From Acidobacteriaceae bacterium (GTDB lineage: Bacteria; Acidobacteriota; Terriglobia; Bryobacterales; Bryobacteraceae): a stretch of 20,671 nucleotides of DNA. The position numbers were made by a program, and so were the translations under genes. Position 1 is the first letter of the stretch, and every line of letters starts with the position of its first letter. Location of the stretch: assembly GCA_019246575.1 (NCBI GenBank), contig JAFAQG010000268.1, forward strand, positions 1 through 20,671, written 5' to 3'. The notes beneath the pieces were generated by a model, which was given only the letters and a program-made list of their open reading frames with translations, was not told where the DNA came from and did no database searches. This document shows positions 1 to 7,180 of this stretch, piece by piece.

Positions 1-998
1 TCTTCGGCGACTTCACGCGCATTCAGTGGCAGATAACCGTCAGGCTCCGCTGCGATGGTCTGCTGGCCTTCTTTGGATAGCACGAGGCGGAGATATTCCT
101 TAACGAATGGGTCGACACCCTGACCCGGCCCTTGCCTGACAAAGAAGAAGACATACCGGTCGTAAGGGTATGTGCCACTAATAACGTCTTCGGCACTGGC
201 GCGGGAATAATAACCATTTTTCTTTTCGGCGATCGCGACGAGCTTAGTTTCGGGCGTCAGAAACCCAAGCGCGCAGAAGCCGATGGCTGCCGGATCCTCT
301 CCTACGCGCCTGACAATTTCGACGGACGAAAGAAGAGTTTCATATGCGGGAGTAAATGGCCGGCCGGACATTTTATGTCTTAGCATAAATGAGCCAAATC
401 CACTGTCCTCGGGGGTTCCGATCGGGTGGATGGGACGATTTGCCCATTCGCCCTCGAGATCCAACTGTGACCATGATGTGATATCGCCGCCGTGTGCACC
501 GGTTGTGAAAATACGCGCTGCTTCGCCGGTGGTGAGTCTGTCGAGCGGGTTGTGTTTGTTGACGTAAATGGCCAGTGGAGCAGTCCTGGTTTGCGAAATT
601 ATGGTGCCGTGGGCGATGCGGATAAGTAGCGGATCCTGGCCCACAACGCTTCTGTATTGCACGAGCTCGATGTCGGTGGATTCGCGAGCCATGGGTCCGA
701 ATGCGGAGATGCCGTATGTAAGCTCAGGCAGCGCGACATAGCCGGGCTTGAGTTGCATAACGAATTTGAAACCGGGATGCGATTGGATAAAGAGCGCGTT
801 GAATCCGGCCAGAATGTTCTTCATCCCGTCCGTGCCTACAATGCGAATCGAGCCGTCGGGCAAAACGTAAGGCAGGTGTCTTGGAATTCCGACGGCATGA
901 GGCTGATATGCCGGAAGGGTTCTTTCGGACTGTGCGGCTGCCAGCGTTGTAATTGCGAAAACAAGCACCTGCAGGCTATGGCGCATCAGTGCCAACAC
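1..998 (-). CDS. PstS-like periplasmic substrate-binding protein, 3' end cut by window edge
   Basis: Reading the minus strand, an open frame of about 332 codons runs from a GTG at 998 to the left edge with no stop. An N-terminal hydrophobic segment ending in TLAAAQ looks like a signal peptide. The mature part resembles the PstS/PBP-like type 2 fold: IRIVGTDGMKNILAGF near residues 51-66, TYGISAFGPMAREST near 94-108, an AIYVNKHNPLDRLT segment near 144-156, a Ser/Gly loop PEDSGFGSF near 196-204, and a C-terminal FVKEYLRLVLSKEGQQ helix followed by GYLPL. The family binds phosphate or other oxyanions for ABC uptake, but no pst permease genes are nearby. The start is uncertain: GTG 998 has AAGGA nine bases upstream, while ATG 986 is an in-frame alternative and the frame is open further up. 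It lies about 110 bp downstream of the TonB-dependent receptor on the same strand, so co-transcription is plausible. The ligand is unknown. Confidence 0.85.
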   Translation of the reverse strand, partial: MLALMRHSLQVLVFAITTLAAAQSERTLPAYQPHAVGIPRHLPYVLPDGSIRIVGTDGMKNILAGFNALFIQSHPGFKFVMQLKPGYVALPELTYGISAFGPMARESTDIELVQYRSVVGQDPLLIRIAHGTIISQTRTAPLAIYVNKHNPLDRLTTGEAARIFTTGAHGGDITSWSQLDLEGEWANRPIHPIGTPEDSGFGSFMLRHKMSGRPFTPAYETLLSSVEIVRRVGEDPAAIGFCALGFLTPETKLVAIAEKKNGYYSRASAEDVISGTYPYDRYVFFFVRQGPGQGVDPFVKEYLRLVLSKEGQQTIAAEPDGYLPLNAREVAE

Positions 999-1109
999 CC
1001 AGAGCCGTCCTTCGTCCAAGACTTGGCGACGCAGCTTGTCGCCATCCAACTGACACAGCGAGCACAAAGATTTTCATTGAAAGATGGAGCGAATTCATGG
1101 TCTCGCTCA

Positions 1110-4100
1110 TCACCATATAAGTTTGAGTGCGAATTGGATTTGCCGGGACGAGGTTACAGTGGAATCGATCAAACCCGCTCCTCCGATGGGGTTCCCTCTT
1201 GCGTCGAATAACTTGACATTGTTTAGGGGCGGCGCGAAATTCGCGCGGTTCAGTACGTTGAATAATTCAACGCGGAACTGTGTCGTGAAACCTTCCGATA
1301 TCCGGCGAATCGGCGTGTTCTTGTACAACGAAACATCGAAGTCGCTCAATCCCGGACCGCTCATGATGTTCCGTCCCGCATTTCCGCGAAGAGTAGCGGG
1401 AACCGGGAAAGCGAAACATTGTGTTTTGATATAGCCGACACGATTACCAGGATTCACGAGCGAGTCGCAGGCCGGGCCAATAAGCCGGTTGGGAAAGTCG
1501 AAGGGCGCGCTGCTGTTCTGACCGAGCGGATCGCCGCCCAACAGCGGTGTAAACGGGATGCCGTCGCTTGCTCTGAAGATGCCGCCTAATTCCCAGCCGT
1601 TCGCTATGAGCGACGTCCATATGAGCGACGTCCATGCGGGGCCGGATCTGCGACCGGGGATGTTCCAGACTCCGTCGAGGACCAGAGTCCTGCCAATGTC
1701 GAAATCCGAGAGGCCGCGGTTCAGTTTCAGATCGTACCAATGAGGGCTGTTGAACGAGTTAGCGAAGGCGTTGCCCGCGACCGTCGATGAGCCGGTGTCG
1801 ATGCTTTTACCCCAGGTATAAGATGCCTGAACTTGAAAACCATAACTCATCCTCTTTGTAAGCTGCACTTCGAGTGCGTCATAGAAAGAGTTACCTTCCC
1901 AAAATAGACCGCGAATGGGCCCGGCGTTTGGATTCACGACGGTTCCGCTGCCGGCGGGCGAGGGCCAAATGTAGCCTTGTGGAGTCCGGGTCGGCAGCAC
2001 CATATTGATATCGTCGCTGCGGAACGGTTGATGAACACCTCGCGAACCGACATAGCCGACCATGGCGGTTACGTTATTCGCCAGCCTGCGTTGAATGTTA
2101 GCGTTCCATTGCAGAACGTAGTTCCGCCGGGGCGCTGGGTCGAAATAGGCCTGAGTGAATGATGCGGGCGTGAGGAGCGAAACCGCGCCGCTGGGGAACG
2201 AACCCTGGGGCAACGCTCCCTTAGTGCTGCCATTCAAAAAGAACGGCGCAGTTAAGCTCGAAAGAATTTCGAATTCATAGGGCAGAGGCAACACATCGAA
2301 GACGCCGAAGCCGGAGCGCACGGCAGTTTTTCCGTCCTTGAATGGATCCCACGAGAATCCTACGCGAGGTTCAAAGTTACGCAACGTGGGGTTTATAAAA
2401 TACGAGTCGCCCAAATGTGGTTGCGCATCCGTAATATTTCGCAGCGCCGATAACTTACCTTCTACTTCGGTGGGAACGGTTACGATTTCATATCGAAGGC
2501 CGAGGTTCAGCGTCAGGTTGGGGCGGGCATGCCAGTCATCCTGAATGTACGCGCCCAGGAGTGTCGCCCGCAGTCCTCTTGGAGTGAGGGAATTCGCGAA
2601 CCCGATTTGCATCTGCTGCGGACGGTTGGTCAGGAAATCCGACAACGAGCCAAAGTTGAACACGCCATTCGGCTGGGTGACGGCTAAAATATTGCTGCGC
2701 ATGCGCTCTACGGCGAGGCCGAACTTGAGCGAGTGCAATCCGCGGGTAACAAACGCGTCGTCATAAAACTGGAAGGAAGTGAAGTGGAAGTAATAAGATG
2801 CCGTTCCACCCAGGCCGCCCGCAAACATCGCAAGCCCTGGAATGTTGAGTTGCGCCGCTGTGCGGCCCGGCAGAGCGCCGAGGCTGGAGTCGGCAGCAAC
2901 GGGGTTGATGGCACTTACGTCCTCATTGTTATCGGCAACGGACCGGTTCACGCCGAAGCGCATCGAATTCACCACAGAAGGTGTGAAAATGTGGGTTTCT
3001 TCCACGACAGCGGCTTGCCGCCCTGTAATATCGCCGATGAGCACGGTGTTGAGATTGTCCGGCGTGGTGAAGTTGGCGTTGTCATACATGTAGGTCCCGA
3101 AGATACTGTCTTTTTCGGAGAATTTATGGTCGCCGCGGAGAGTGAAGAAGTCTTCGTTTGTGACTTGCTGGGTGGCGAAGCTGGCAATTCCCGTATCGCC
3201 TCTCCCAAGCAGAGGCCCATTCGGCAAAGGAAATAGGCCGAGGTATTTTTGTGCGGCGGGGTCGACAGTTACACCGCCGGTTGAAAGCTGGCCCATACGG
3301 GCTGCGGGTGACGGCACGGTCACTTGGTTTGTAATACCAAGCGACTGCCGAATTCCTTCGTAGTCTCCGAAAATAAAGGTACGGTCCTTGAAGATGGGAC
3401 CGCCCGCAGACGCTCCGAACTGGTTACGCTTGAAAGGTGGCGGAGAACCGGTATCGAAGAAATTTCTCGCATCGAGAGCGCTGTTCCGTAAGAACTCGTA
3501 GAAGCTGCCGTGTAACTGGTTCGTACCGGAGCGAGTAATGGCATTTACGACTCCTCCGGAGGTCCTGCCGTATTCGGTAGAGTAGTTACTCGTCAGGACT
3601 GAGAATTCCTGAATAGCATCCACGCCAAGATTCCCTCCCAGAACGCTGCCGGGGCCGCCATTCGAGTAATCGTTGATGCTAATCCCGTCGAGCCGATAGT
3701 TGTTCTGCTGGGGGCGCGCGCCGGAGATGGTGAGTTGTGCGCCAAACCCACGGTTTCCTCGGGCGGGACCCGTTGTGAAGGATGGCTGCGTAACGCTTGA
3801 AACGCCGGGCTCGAGGTTCGCCAGATCTGTCCAGCTACGACCGTTTAACGGCAACTCGCGAACAGTCTTTTCATTGACAACATCGCCTATCGAGGAAGTT
3901 GCGAGCTCAACCGCCGGTGGTGAGGCTAACACCTGTATCTGCTGTTTCGAATTCGCAACGGTCATAGCATGCGTAAGCTCTTCGACGGCGCCGACGGTCA
4001 GACTGAGCTTTGTAATCTGTGTTTCAAATCCGGTCGCGGCGACAACGACTTCATAATCGCCGGGCACTAAATTTGGAACGGAATAGAAGCCGTCGCCGTT

Positions 4101-4301
4101 TACAGGGATTTTTCTGGTCACCTGTGTGGCTGAATTCGTAATTGTCACCTCCGCGGTTGCGATCGCGGCGTGGGAAGGATCTGTGACCGTGCCGTTGATG
4201 GTTCCTCCGGCGACCTGCGCAAAGGCGCTCCCGAACGCCAGGAGAGTGCACGCAATTAGTAAGGCCGCGTGGCGCAACGGACGAATGTGGTGGAAACGCA
4301 T
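1110..4301 (-). CDS. Oar-like TonB-dependent receptor with N-terminal carboxypeptidase-regulatory-like domain
   Basis: This is an outer-membrane receptor of about 1063 residues. I chose the ATG at 4301 over the upstream ATG at 4334 because AAAGGAG lies eight bases before it and a signal peptide (LLIACTLLAFGSAFAQ) follows directly. Residues about 33-105 form a carboxypeptidase-regulatory-like beta-sandwich (GTINGTVTDPS, then NGDGFYSVPNLVPGDYEV). The plug follows, with RELPLNGRSW, LDGISINDYSNGG and SGGVVNAITRSGTNQLHGSFYE. The rest is a long beta-barrel ending in QFALKLIW, an aromatic C-terminal beta-signal suited to BAM insertion. Such Oar-type receptors are abundant in Acidobacteriota and usually import sugars, peptides or other large ligands with TonB energy. 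The substrate cannot be read from the sequence. A PstS-like gene follows on the same strand, and a DctA-like gene diverges upstream. A perfect 15-bp tandem duplication lies within the barrel-coding part. Confidence 0.95.
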   Translation of the reverse strand: MRFHHIRPLRHAALLIACTLLAFGSAFAQVAGGTINGTVTDPSHAAIATAEVTITNSATQVTRKIPVNGDGFYSVPNLVPGDYEVVVAATGFETQITKLSLTVGAVEELTHAMTVANSKQQIQVLASPPAVELATSSIGDVVNEKTVRELPLNGRSWTDLANLEPGVSSVTQPSFTTGPARGNRGFGAQLTISGARPQQNNYRLDGISINDYSNGGPGSVLGGNLGVDAIQEFSVLTSNYSTEYGRTSGGVVNAITRSGTNQLHGSFYEFLRNSALDARNFFDTGSPPPFKRNQFGASAGGPIFKDRTFIFGDYEGIRQSLGITNQVTVPSPAARMGQLSTGGVTVDPAAQKYLGLFPLPNGPLLGRGDTGIASFATQQVTNEDFFTLRGDHKFSEKDSIFGTYMYDNANFTTPDNLNTVLIGDITGRQAAVVEETHIFTPSVVNSMRFGVNRSVADNNEDVSAINPVAADSSLGALPGRTAAQLNIPGLAMFAGGLGGTASYYFHFTSFQFYDDAFVTRGLHSLKFGLAVERMRSNILAVTQPNGVFNFGSLSDFLTNRPQQMQIGFANSLTPRGLRATLLGAYIQDDWHARPNLTLNLGLRYEIVTVPTEVEGKLSALRNITDAQPHLGDSYFINPTLRNFEPRVGFSWDPFKDGKTAVRSGFGVFDVLPLPYEFEILSSLTAPFFLNGSTKGALPQGSFPSGAVSLLTPASFTQAYFDPAPRRNYVLQWNANIQRRLANNVTAMVGYVGSRGVHQPFRSDDINMVLPTRTPQGYIWPSPAGSGTVVNPNAGPIRGLFWEGNSFYDALEVQLTKRMSYGFQVQASYTWGKSIDTGSSTVAGNAFANSFNSPHWYDLKLNRGLSDFDIGRTLVLDGVWNIPGRRSGPAWTSLIWTSLIANGWELGGIFRASDGIPFTPLLGGDPLGQNSSAPFDFPNRLIGPACDSLVNPGNRVGYIKTQCFAFPVPATLRGNAGRNIMSGPGLSDFDVSLYKNTPIRRISEGFTTQFRVELFNVLNRANFAPPLNNVKLFDARGNPIGGAGLIDSTVTSSRQIQFALKLIW
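1606..1635 (-). repeat. Perfect 15-bp tandem duplication inside the TonB-dependent receptor gene
   Basis: The unit ATGAGCGACGTCCAT occurs twice head to tail (1606-1620 and 1621-1635). On the coding (minus) strand it duplicates five residues, giving AWTSLIWTSLIANGW. Because the unit is a multiple of three, the reading frame is kept. The two copies are identical, which suggests a recent slippage event. Confidence 0.95.
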
Positions 4302-4491
4302 TCGGTGCTCTCCTTTCCGCGCCGGAGGAGCCAAACGCTGCTGGTGCTAGAGCGCCGTAGGAGGTGTATACCTCGCCGAGCATTAACGCATAATGAATGG
4401 CGGATTCACAACACATGGTGACAAGAGTGGGCGGTTTATTGTGTGTTCATATGTGTGATGGTAGCCAAGTCATAAGATAGCCGTTAGCCCG
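4302..4491. promoter_or_regulatory. Divergent promoter region between the TonB receptor and dctA
   Basis: This 190-bp gap separates two divergently transcribed genes and must hold both promoters. I see no strong sigma70 boxes. The receptor ribosome-binding site AAAGGAG (minus strand) sits next to its ATG. Within the presumed receptor leader is a small inverted repeat, GAGGT-GTAT-ACCTC, at 4361-4374, about 60 bases before the start codon. It could be an operator half-site pair or an RNA hairpin. The part nearest dctA is rich in alternating TGTG/CACA words (about 4407-4460) without a clear dyad. Assignment as regulatory rests mainly on gene orientation. Confidence 0.5.
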
Positions 4492-5802
4492 GTGAAACCC
4501 ATACACGAGTCAACGCCCCATAAGTTTTATCAAACACTCTATTTCCGCGTGATTGTAGGCGTGGCCCTCGGCATTGCGCTTGGCGTGTTCTATCCGTCTG
4601 CGGGCGAGAGTATGAAGCCGCTTGGGGACGGATTTATCAAGCTGATCCGGATGCTGATTGCGCCGATCATCTTTGTCACCGTAGTGATCGGTATCGCAAA
4701 CGCCGGGGACATGCGCAAGCTAAGCCGCGTTGGGATAAAAGCGCTGCTGTATTTCGAAGTGGTTACAACACTGGCACTCCTCATCGGGCTGGTCGTTGTG
4801 AAGATCGTGCAGCCGGGAAGTGGAATGAACGTGAACCCCGCGACGCTTGACGATAAAGCAGTTCAGCAATACACTTCCTCCGGCGCCGAACTGCACACGG
4901 TCGATTTTCTCTTGAACATTATTCCTGACACAGTCATGGGCGCGTTCGCAAAGGGCGAGATTTTGCAGGTACTATTCGTCTCGATACTCTTCGGCCTCGC
5001 TCTCTCTGCCTTTGAAAAAGGCAAGCCGATAATCGCCGGATTCGAATCGTTTTCTCACCTGCTGTTTGGAGTTGTTGCGCTAATTATGAAGCTTGCGCCT
5101 ATCGGGGCATTTGGCGCGATGGCATTTACGCTCGGGAAGTATGGTTTGAAAACTCTACTTCCGCTTCTCAAGCTTCTTCTCTGTGTGTATATAACCAGCG
5201 CGCTCTTCATTTTTATTGTGCTGGGCTTAATTGCCTGGGTTCACGGTTTCAGCTTGTGGAAGCTAATCAAGTACCTCAAAGAGGAGCTTCTAATTGTGCT
5301 TGGCACTTCGTCATCGGAAACCGTTTTGCCGCGGATGATTATTAAGCTCGAGAAGTTAGGTTGCTCGAAACCTGTCGTCGGCTTAGTCGTGCCATCGGGA
5401 TATTCTTTTAACCTAGACGGTACTGCAATTTATCTTACAATTGCAGCCCTGTTTCTGGCGCAAGCTACGAATACCCAGCTGAGCGGTAAACAGGAATTCA
5501 TACTGCTGCTTGTATTGATGTTGACATCGAAGGGGGCCGCCGCTGTGACCGGCGGCGGGTTCATCACGCTTGCGGCGACGCTCGCAAGCATCAAGACCGT
5601 GCCAGTCGGTGCCATCGGTCTGTTACTAGGGGTGGACAGGTTCATGTCACAGATGCGCTCACTCACGAATTTGATCGGAAACGGCGTGGCCACTATTGTG
5701 GTTGCGAAATGGGAAAAGGAATTGGACGAGGCGCAAGCGGCGCGTGTGCTGAATGGTCTAGAAGACGTAGAGGAAGAAGAGCCGTTACTGAGTGAGGCGT
5801 AG
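4492..5802 (+). CDS. dctA: DctA-type C4-dicarboxylate/Na+(H+) symporter
   Basis: This inner-membrane secondary transporter of the DAACS/SDF family, 436 residues, imports succinate, fumarate, malate or aspartate with cations. It closely follows the DctA pattern: [21 protein letters not shown] near residues 52-72, the serine-rich re-entrant loop [12 protein letters not shown] at 271-282, [16 protein letters not shown] at 299-314, [12 protein letters not shown], and [22 protein letters not shown] near the C terminus. The start is a GTG (VKPIHES). An in-frame TAG lies ten codons upstream and no ATG is available, so GTG is likely despite a weak ribosome-binding site. The C-terminal tail is acidic. 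The gene converges with the esterase-like gene, with only 19 bp between stop codons, and no clear terminator is visible there. GltP-type glutamate transport is a possible alternative substrate, but the match in the core motifs favours DctA. Confidence 0.93.
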   Translation: MKPIHESTPHKFYQTLYFRVIVGVALGIALGVFYPSAGESMKPLGDGFIKLIRMLIAPIIFVTVVIGIANAGDMRKLSRVGIKALLYFEVVTTLALLIGLVVVKIVQPGSGMNVNPATLDDKAVQQYTSSGAELHTVDFLLNIIPDTVMGAFAKGEILQVLFVSILFGLALSAFEKGKPIIAGFESFSHLLFGVVALIMKLAPIGAFGAMAFTLGKYGLKTLLPLLKLLLCVYITSALFIFIVLGLIAWVHGFSLWKLIKYLKEELLIVLGTSSSETVLPRMIIKLEKLGCSKPVVGLVVPSGYSFNLDGTAIYLTIAALFLAQATNTQLSGKQEFILLLVLMLTSKGAAAVTGGGFITLAATLASIKTVPVGAIGLLLGVDRFMSQMRSLTNLIGNGVATIVVAKWEKELDEAQAARVLNGLEDVEEEEPLLSEA

Positions 5803-5821
5803 CATCGCGAACGGTTCGAGA

Positions 5822-7027
5822 CTACCGGCCGCGCGACTCCGCACTGCGAACGTGTTCGTACCAGCCCTCGAGGTCGAAATCTTGCTTCTTCGTTTCCCAG
5901 ACGGGTTGCGGCAGAACATTGAGCTTATCGCGGTCGATATAAGGGATATTCTTGCCGAGAGCTATCGTACCGGACTCGCGGTGCTCGGTCGCGTACATCT
6001 TGTCCATAGGAACATGGTTCGTCGCCGCCCAATCGGCGATTTTTGTTTCGTGGTGCGAAATGGCATCCCAGTTTGGAAAATGTAACTGCCTGTTGAGCCA
6101 TTCGGCCGCGGGTCGTGTAATGAAATAGGGCCGATGTCCCGCACCGGCGGTAAACCCGTAATCGAAGACGTTCTTATCTGTACCGAGAAGTTTGATTGTG
6201 CGGGCGTGCAGGTCGCGAAAGAAGTCTTCACCGTGCGTGGGAATCTCGACCGCTTCATCGGCGCTGCCGTTATAAATCAGCATGGGACCTCGGAGCGCGT
6301 TCAGGGCAAAGATCACCGCCGGCCTGTCACCTAGAAACGATAAAGATTGGTACGGGATCGCTTGGCACATTTTCTTGTTATTGGTATCCCAGTAGCCGCC
6401 AGGGCCGTCCAAGTCGCCGCCTCCCACCGCAACACAGGCGTGCAGCCGTGTTTCTACGGCACAAGTTAGAGAGACGACGAACGAACCCATCGAATAACCA
6501 GCGGCGGCAATCCTTGTCGAATCGACATCCGGCCGCTCGCGCAGGTAAGTTACAGCCTGCATCAGGTCAGTCATCATCAGGCCGGCCAAGCGACGCCCGT
6601 TCTCATCTGGCGGGACATACCGGTCGTGCTGGCGAGTGCCGGACTTATGCTGCGAATTTCGCTCGCCTTCCCCGATAGGATCGTAGGTCAGCACGACAGC
6701 GCCCGCTCGCGCGAACAGTACGCCGGAGTAAATGGAGTACCAGCTATACTTATCGCCGCCATGCCCATTTACGATGATGACGGCAGGCCGCTTCTTGCCG
6801 GTGTCACTGGGATGGTACACGATCGCGGGCACGCGCATTCCGAACTCGGTTGCATAGGTTACCTTATCAGCGATAATTCCAGGCTCGACCTGAAAACTTC
6901 CGTGCTGTTGCGCAGCGAGAGCCGGCAACGGTGACGGAACGGAGAAAGTCTGCTTGATTTTGGTCCGGAGGGCGTCCGGGTTTGTCAAACCTGCGAGAAG
7001 AAGACTAAGAGATAGATACTTGATCAC
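5822..7027 (-). CDS. Alpha/beta-hydrolase, acetyl-xylan-esterase/dienelactone-hydrolase-like
   Basis: This is a serine hydrolase of 401 residues. The fold is shown by an oxyanion-region HGG at 89-91 (PAVIIVNGHGGDKYSWY), the nucleophile elbow GYSMGS with Ser179, a likely acid Asp257 in YNGSADEAVE and the catalytic His298 in TAGAGHRPYF. A weak hydrophobic N terminus (YLSLSLLLAGL) suggests export or anchoring. The start is a GTG at 7027 with no good ribosome-binding site. It lies seven bases after the ancestral stop codon of a relic TonB-receptor gene, so it was probably translated by coupling to that gene. It is the last gene of the operon GH2 - relic receptor - hydrolase, which fits removal of acyl or acetyl groups from a carbohydrate. 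Other ester substrates cannot be excluded. The C-terminal 90 residues after the catalytic His are not assigned. Confidence 0.85.
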   Translation of the reverse strand: MIKYLSLSLLLAGLTNPDALRTKIKQTFSVPSPLPALAAQQHGSFQVEPGIIADKVTYATEFGMRVPAIVYHPSDTGKKRPAVIIVNGHGGDKYSWYSIYSGVLFARAGAVVLTYDPIGEGERNSQHKSGTRQHDRYVPPDENGRRLAGLMMTDLMQAVTYLRERPDVDSTRIAAAGYSMGSFVVSLTCAVETRLHACVAVGGGDLDGPGGYWDTNNKKMCQAIPYQSLSFLGDRPAVIFALNALRGPMLIYNGSADEAVEIPTHGEDFFRDLHARTIKLLGTDKNVFDYGFTAGAGHRPYFITRPAAEWLNRQLHFPNWDAISHHETKIADWAATNHVPMDKMYATEHRESGTIALGKNIPYIDRDKLNVLPQPVWETKKQDFDLEGWYEHVRSAESRGR

Positions 7028-7034
7028 AGGCCAC

Positions 7035-7180
7035 TTAGTAAATCAGCTTCAGGGCAAATTGCAGCTCGTCGGCAGTGCCAGTTGGTCCTTCATGGTGCCG
7101 TAGAGGCTCGCCGCATTTTGCGACAGTGCAGCAGTCGCGCTTAGCAGTAAAAAAAAAGTCAACATACAAGCACGCGGCAT
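7035..7180 (-). pseudogene. Relic TonB-dependent receptor: signal peptide joined out of frame to C-terminal beta-signal
   Basis: On the minus strand an ATG at 7180 overlaps the GH2 stop by one base (TAATG), with AGGAG just upstream. It opens a 43-residue frame ending in TGA at 7051-7049. The first 21 residues are a classic signal peptide (ACMLTFFLLLSATAALSQ), followed by NAASLYGTMKDQ, which matches the beginning of the carboxypeptidase-regulatory-like domain of Oar-type receptors. Switching to another frame just after this gives PTGTADELQFALKLIY and a TAA at 7037-7035. That matches the C terminus of the intact receptor in this window (RQIQFALKLIW). The simplest reading is a receptor gene of roughly 3 kb that lost its interior, leaving both ends and both operon junctions in place. 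The short frame may still yield a secreted peptide of about 22 residues. An assembly collapse is the main alternative. Confidence 0.8.

Noticed and set aside
976..1077. A 33-residue minus-strand frame beginning MKIFVLAVSVGW between the receptor and the PstS-like gene
   Set aside because: It looks like a signal-peptide start but has no ribosome-binding site, overlaps the PstS-like start in another frame and shows no domain.
657..1211. Plus-strand open frame of 184 codons
   Set aside because: It lies antisense to the PstS-like gene and the receptor end, both with clear family motifs; its translation shows no family resemblance.
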